A stretch of DNA of 64,000 nucleotides from Roseicyclus persicicus (GTDB lineage Bacteria; Pseudomonadota; Alphaproteobacteria; Rhodobacterales; Rhodobacteraceae), in the NCBI RefSeq assembly GCF_012395815.1, contig NZ_JAAZQQ010000003.1:62001-126000 (forward strand), in the 5' to 3' direction. Under the pieces are notes generated by a model that ran no database searches, was not told the DNA's origin, and was given only the letters and a program-made list of their open reading frames with translations. Shown here piece after piece: positions 63,555 through 64,000 of this stretch. A program made the position numbers and the translations under genes. Each line of letters starts with the position of its first letter. Position 1 is the first letter of the stretch.

Positions 63555-63555
63555 C

Positions 63556-64000
63556 GTGACCCCCCACGTCGCCACCCTGTCCCTGTCCCATTTCCGCAGC
63601 CACCGCCGCGCGCGGCTGGACCTCGACGGGCGGCCGGTGGCGATCTTCGGACCGAACGGCGCGGGCAAGACCAACCTGATGGAGGCGGTGTCGCTCCTGT
63701 CGCCCGGCCGTGGCCTGCGACGGGCCGCGGCCGAGGAGATCATCCGCCGCCCCGAGGGGATCGGCTGGAAGGTCGCGGCCGAGGTGGCGGGCCCGGGCCT
63801 CGGCCACGAGATCGAGCTGACCGCCGAACCCGGCCAGCCGCGGGCCACGCGGATCGACGGCAAGGCGGCGCCCCAGACGGCGCTGGCCCGGCTTCTGCGC
63901 ATCGTCTGGCTGGTGCCCGCGCAGGACCGGCTGTGGATCGAGGGGGCGGACGGGCGGCGGCGGTTTCTCGACCGCATCGCGCTCAGCTTCGCGCCCGATC
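63556..64000 (+). CDS. recF: DNA replication and repair protein RecF (5' part, partial)
   Basis: An SMC-like ATPase that loads RecA at single-stranded gaps. The window holds the first 148 codons. The GTG start at 63556 is followed by MTPHVATLSLSHFRSHRRAR (as translated), the family N-terminus, and the Walker A FGPNGAGKTNLMEAVSLL (about residues 34-51). It also shows the IDRI-like segment FLDRIALSFAPD at the window edge. The ribosome-binding site GAGGAAA lies inside the third palindrome, about 8 bases upstream. The Walker B and signature are beyond the window. Confidence 0.95.
   Translation, partial: MTPHVATLSLSHFRSHRRARLDLDGRPVAIFGPNGAGKTNLMEAVSLLSPGRGLRRAAAEEIIRRPEGIGWKVAAEVAGPGLGHEIELTAEPGQPRATRIDGKAAPQTALARLLRIVWLVPAQDRLWIEGADGRRRFLDRIALSFAPD

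Noticed and set aside
60666-63977. A minus-strand open frame of about 1100 codons opposite dnaA, dnaN and recF
   Set aside because: It is the antisense shadow of three well-conserved genes in high-GC DNA; its protein is repetitive, rich in histidine, glycine and arginine, and matches no family.

Overview
The window is high-G+C chromosomal DNA with densely packed genes, many overlapping by 4 bases. Gene families and gene order point to an alphaproteobacterium of the Rhodobacteraceae (Roseobacter/Rhodobacter group). Supporting clues are the run ubiB-ubiE-mutM-enoyl-CoA hydratase-rpsT-dnaA-dnaN-recF, the petP/petR-like regulator pair, IscR-type 'iron-Rhodo-box' sites, a NaChBac-type sodium channel and the xseB-ispA-dxs order. 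I see no tRNA, rRNA, CRISPR array or insertion sequence. Most of the window is ordinary core genome; the accessory character lies in a few short blocks.

Layout. 1-6.2 kb: end of a DUF4394-like protein, an SCP2 protein, argG, a membrane protein, ilvA, an Hpt/response-regulator-phosphatase pair and a Nudix hydrolase. 6.3-12.3 kb: surface polysaccharide genes (arabinose-5-phosphate isomerase, cupin, UDP-glucuronate epimerase, galE, Wza-like exporter, glycosyltransferase). 12.4-15.9 kb: hslO, CoA-type Nudix, cca, LysE exporter. 15.9-20.5 kb: two ABC half-exporters flanking an unknown membrane protein. 20.5-24.8 kb: brnTA toxin-antitoxin, VOC protein, RlmD-like methyltransferase, sodium channel, ACR3 arsenite exporter. 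24.8-31.6 kb: dxs, ispA, xseB, a histone deacetylase-like hydrolase, petR/petP-like regulators, ilvE, DUF2794. 31.6-36.4 kb: NlpC/P60 and M17 peptidases, then a carbonic anhydrase/SbtA/SbtB bicarbonate module. 36.5-42.6 kb: an RHH protein, DUF4139, asd, a DEAD-box helicase and an MFS permease. 42.7-46.9 kb: iron uptake (fbpA and fbpB, split and oppositely oriented, each with an iron-Rhodo-box-like site). 47.0-50.1 kb: an arsenic operon made of an ArsR-ArsC fusion, a GAPDH and ArsJ. 50.1-54.3 kb: a flagellar remnant (motB cut after about 30 codons, flgN, flgJ, fliK, flgD). 54.3-64 kb: ubiquinone genes, mutM and the dnaA-dnaN-recF replication block, cut by the window edge inside recF.

How they work together. 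Arsenate appears to be handled two ways: reduction by the ArsC half and export of As(III) by the distant ACR3, or conversion by the GAPDH to 1-arseno-3-phosphoglycerate and export by ArsJ. The operator-like dyad of the arsenic operon covers its own start codon. Carbonic anhydrase, an SbtA-type bicarbonate transporter and a PII-like SbtB form a compact inorganic-carbon module.

The most unusual structures are three back-to-back perfect palindromes filling the dnaN-recF gap and covering the recF ribosome-binding site, and the abrupt junction inside motB, which looks like the scar of a large deletion or inversion in a flagellar cluster.
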